The position numbers and the translations under genes are program-made. Of a DNA stretch of 35,895 nucleotides, positions 35,772 to 35,895 are shown piece after piece; within the stretch, counting starts at the first letter, position 1; every line of letters starts with the position of its first letter. Under the pieces are notes generated by a model, which saw nothing but the letters and a program-made list of their open reading frames with translations, was not told the DNA's origin and searched no databases. The DNA comes from Tepidimonas thermarum (GTDB lineage Bacteria; Pseudomonadota; Gammaproteobacteria; Burkholderiales; Burkholderiaceae_C), in NCBI RefSeq assembly GCF_007556705.1, contig NZ_VJOL01000027.1, forward strand, positions 1-35,895, in the 5' to 3' direction.

Positions 35772-35895
35772 GTGCGCCCGGCACGGGCGCACTCTTGGAG
35801 GTGAAAGTCCTCCCGTAAGTTGATCACAGCGAACGAAGCGAAGCGCAACTGCAAGAGGGTGACCGATTGTGGGGAGGAAGCGTGGAGCGAAGCTG
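35772..35895 (+). mobile_element. Group II intron, 5' end (truncated by window end)
   Basis: The element opens with GTGCG, the 5' consensus of group II introns. A first hairpin has an 8-bp stem (GTGCGCCC 35772-35779, GGGCGCAC 35785-35792), then a second has GGAGG (35797-35801), loop TGAAAGT and CCTCC (35809-35813). Further blocks GCGAACGAAGCGAAGCGCAAC and GAGGGTGACCG are familiar from domain I of bacterial retrointrons. Only 124 bases are present, so the reverse-transcriptase/maturase gene and the catalytic domain V would lie downstream. Its position directly behind an intrinsic terminator is the insertion habit known for bacterial class C introns. Class assignment is an inference, since the RT and domain V cannot be seen. 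Confidence 0.78.

Noticed and set aside
35173-35823. A 216-residue open frame over tcdA and tRNA-Lys
   Set aside because: It reads through a tRNA and terminator and is out of frame with tcdA, so it is not a real gene.

Overview
The window is a GC-rich, gene-dense stretch of bacterial chromosome. It fits a betaproteobacterium of the order Burkholderiales, most likely a Comamonadaceae-type organism. The reasons are the Bug-family tripartite tricarboxylate transporter, the exbB-exbD-lpxK-kdsB-adk gene order, the yebC-purD-hemF-nadD-rsfS-rlmH-maf-rng chain, and overall composition. Species identity cannot be fixed from sequence reading alone. Almost everything here is core genome. Genes abut or overlap by 1-8 bases in several long operons, and no gap between genes exceeds about 280 bases.

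Layout. 1-263: the 3' part of a tmRNA gene (ssrA, cut by the window start) and its intrinsic terminator. 330-4344: a four-gene operon with a tripartite carboxylate transporter (binding protein, small and large membrane subunits) and a cytoplasmic L-asparaginase. 4405-8402, minus strand: an envelope/nucleotide operon exbB, exbD, lpxK, a Trm112-like gene, kdsB and adk, which feeds lipid A and Kdo synthesis. 8682-12594: xseA, sodB, a DUF192 gene (minus) and icd. 12759-15521: the protease adaptor/unfoldase pair clpS-clpA. 15590-17604: divergent DNA-repair genes ogt and sbcB. 17571-21896, minus strand: a membrane PAS-PAS-PAS-GGDEF-EAL protein and a HerA-like ATPase.

22022-28803: an eight-gene plus-strand run yebC, purD, hemF, nadD, rsfS, rlmH, maf and rng, covering purine, heme and NAD synthesis and ribosome/RNA maturation. 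28813-30642, minus strand: msbA, whose lipid A substrate depends on the lpxK and kdsB operon. It is divergent from 30701-33506, tolB-pal-cpoB, the periplasmic and outer-membrane half of the Tol-Pal system, without tolQRA beside it. 33610-35527: a YeeE/YedE-type sulfur transporter overlapping tcdA. 35653-35768: tRNA-Lys and its terminator. The last 124 bases are the 5' end of a group II intron inserted just behind that terminator.

I did not find a convincing new multi-gene system. The points most worth a second look are the intron beside the tRNA-Lys terminator, the cluster of repeated short motifs in the exbB/xseA gap, a 26-base perfect palindrome directly behind icd, the coupling of asparaginase to a carboxylate transporter, the twin-arginine-like leader on TolB, and the apparently leaderless divergent pair ogt/sbcB.
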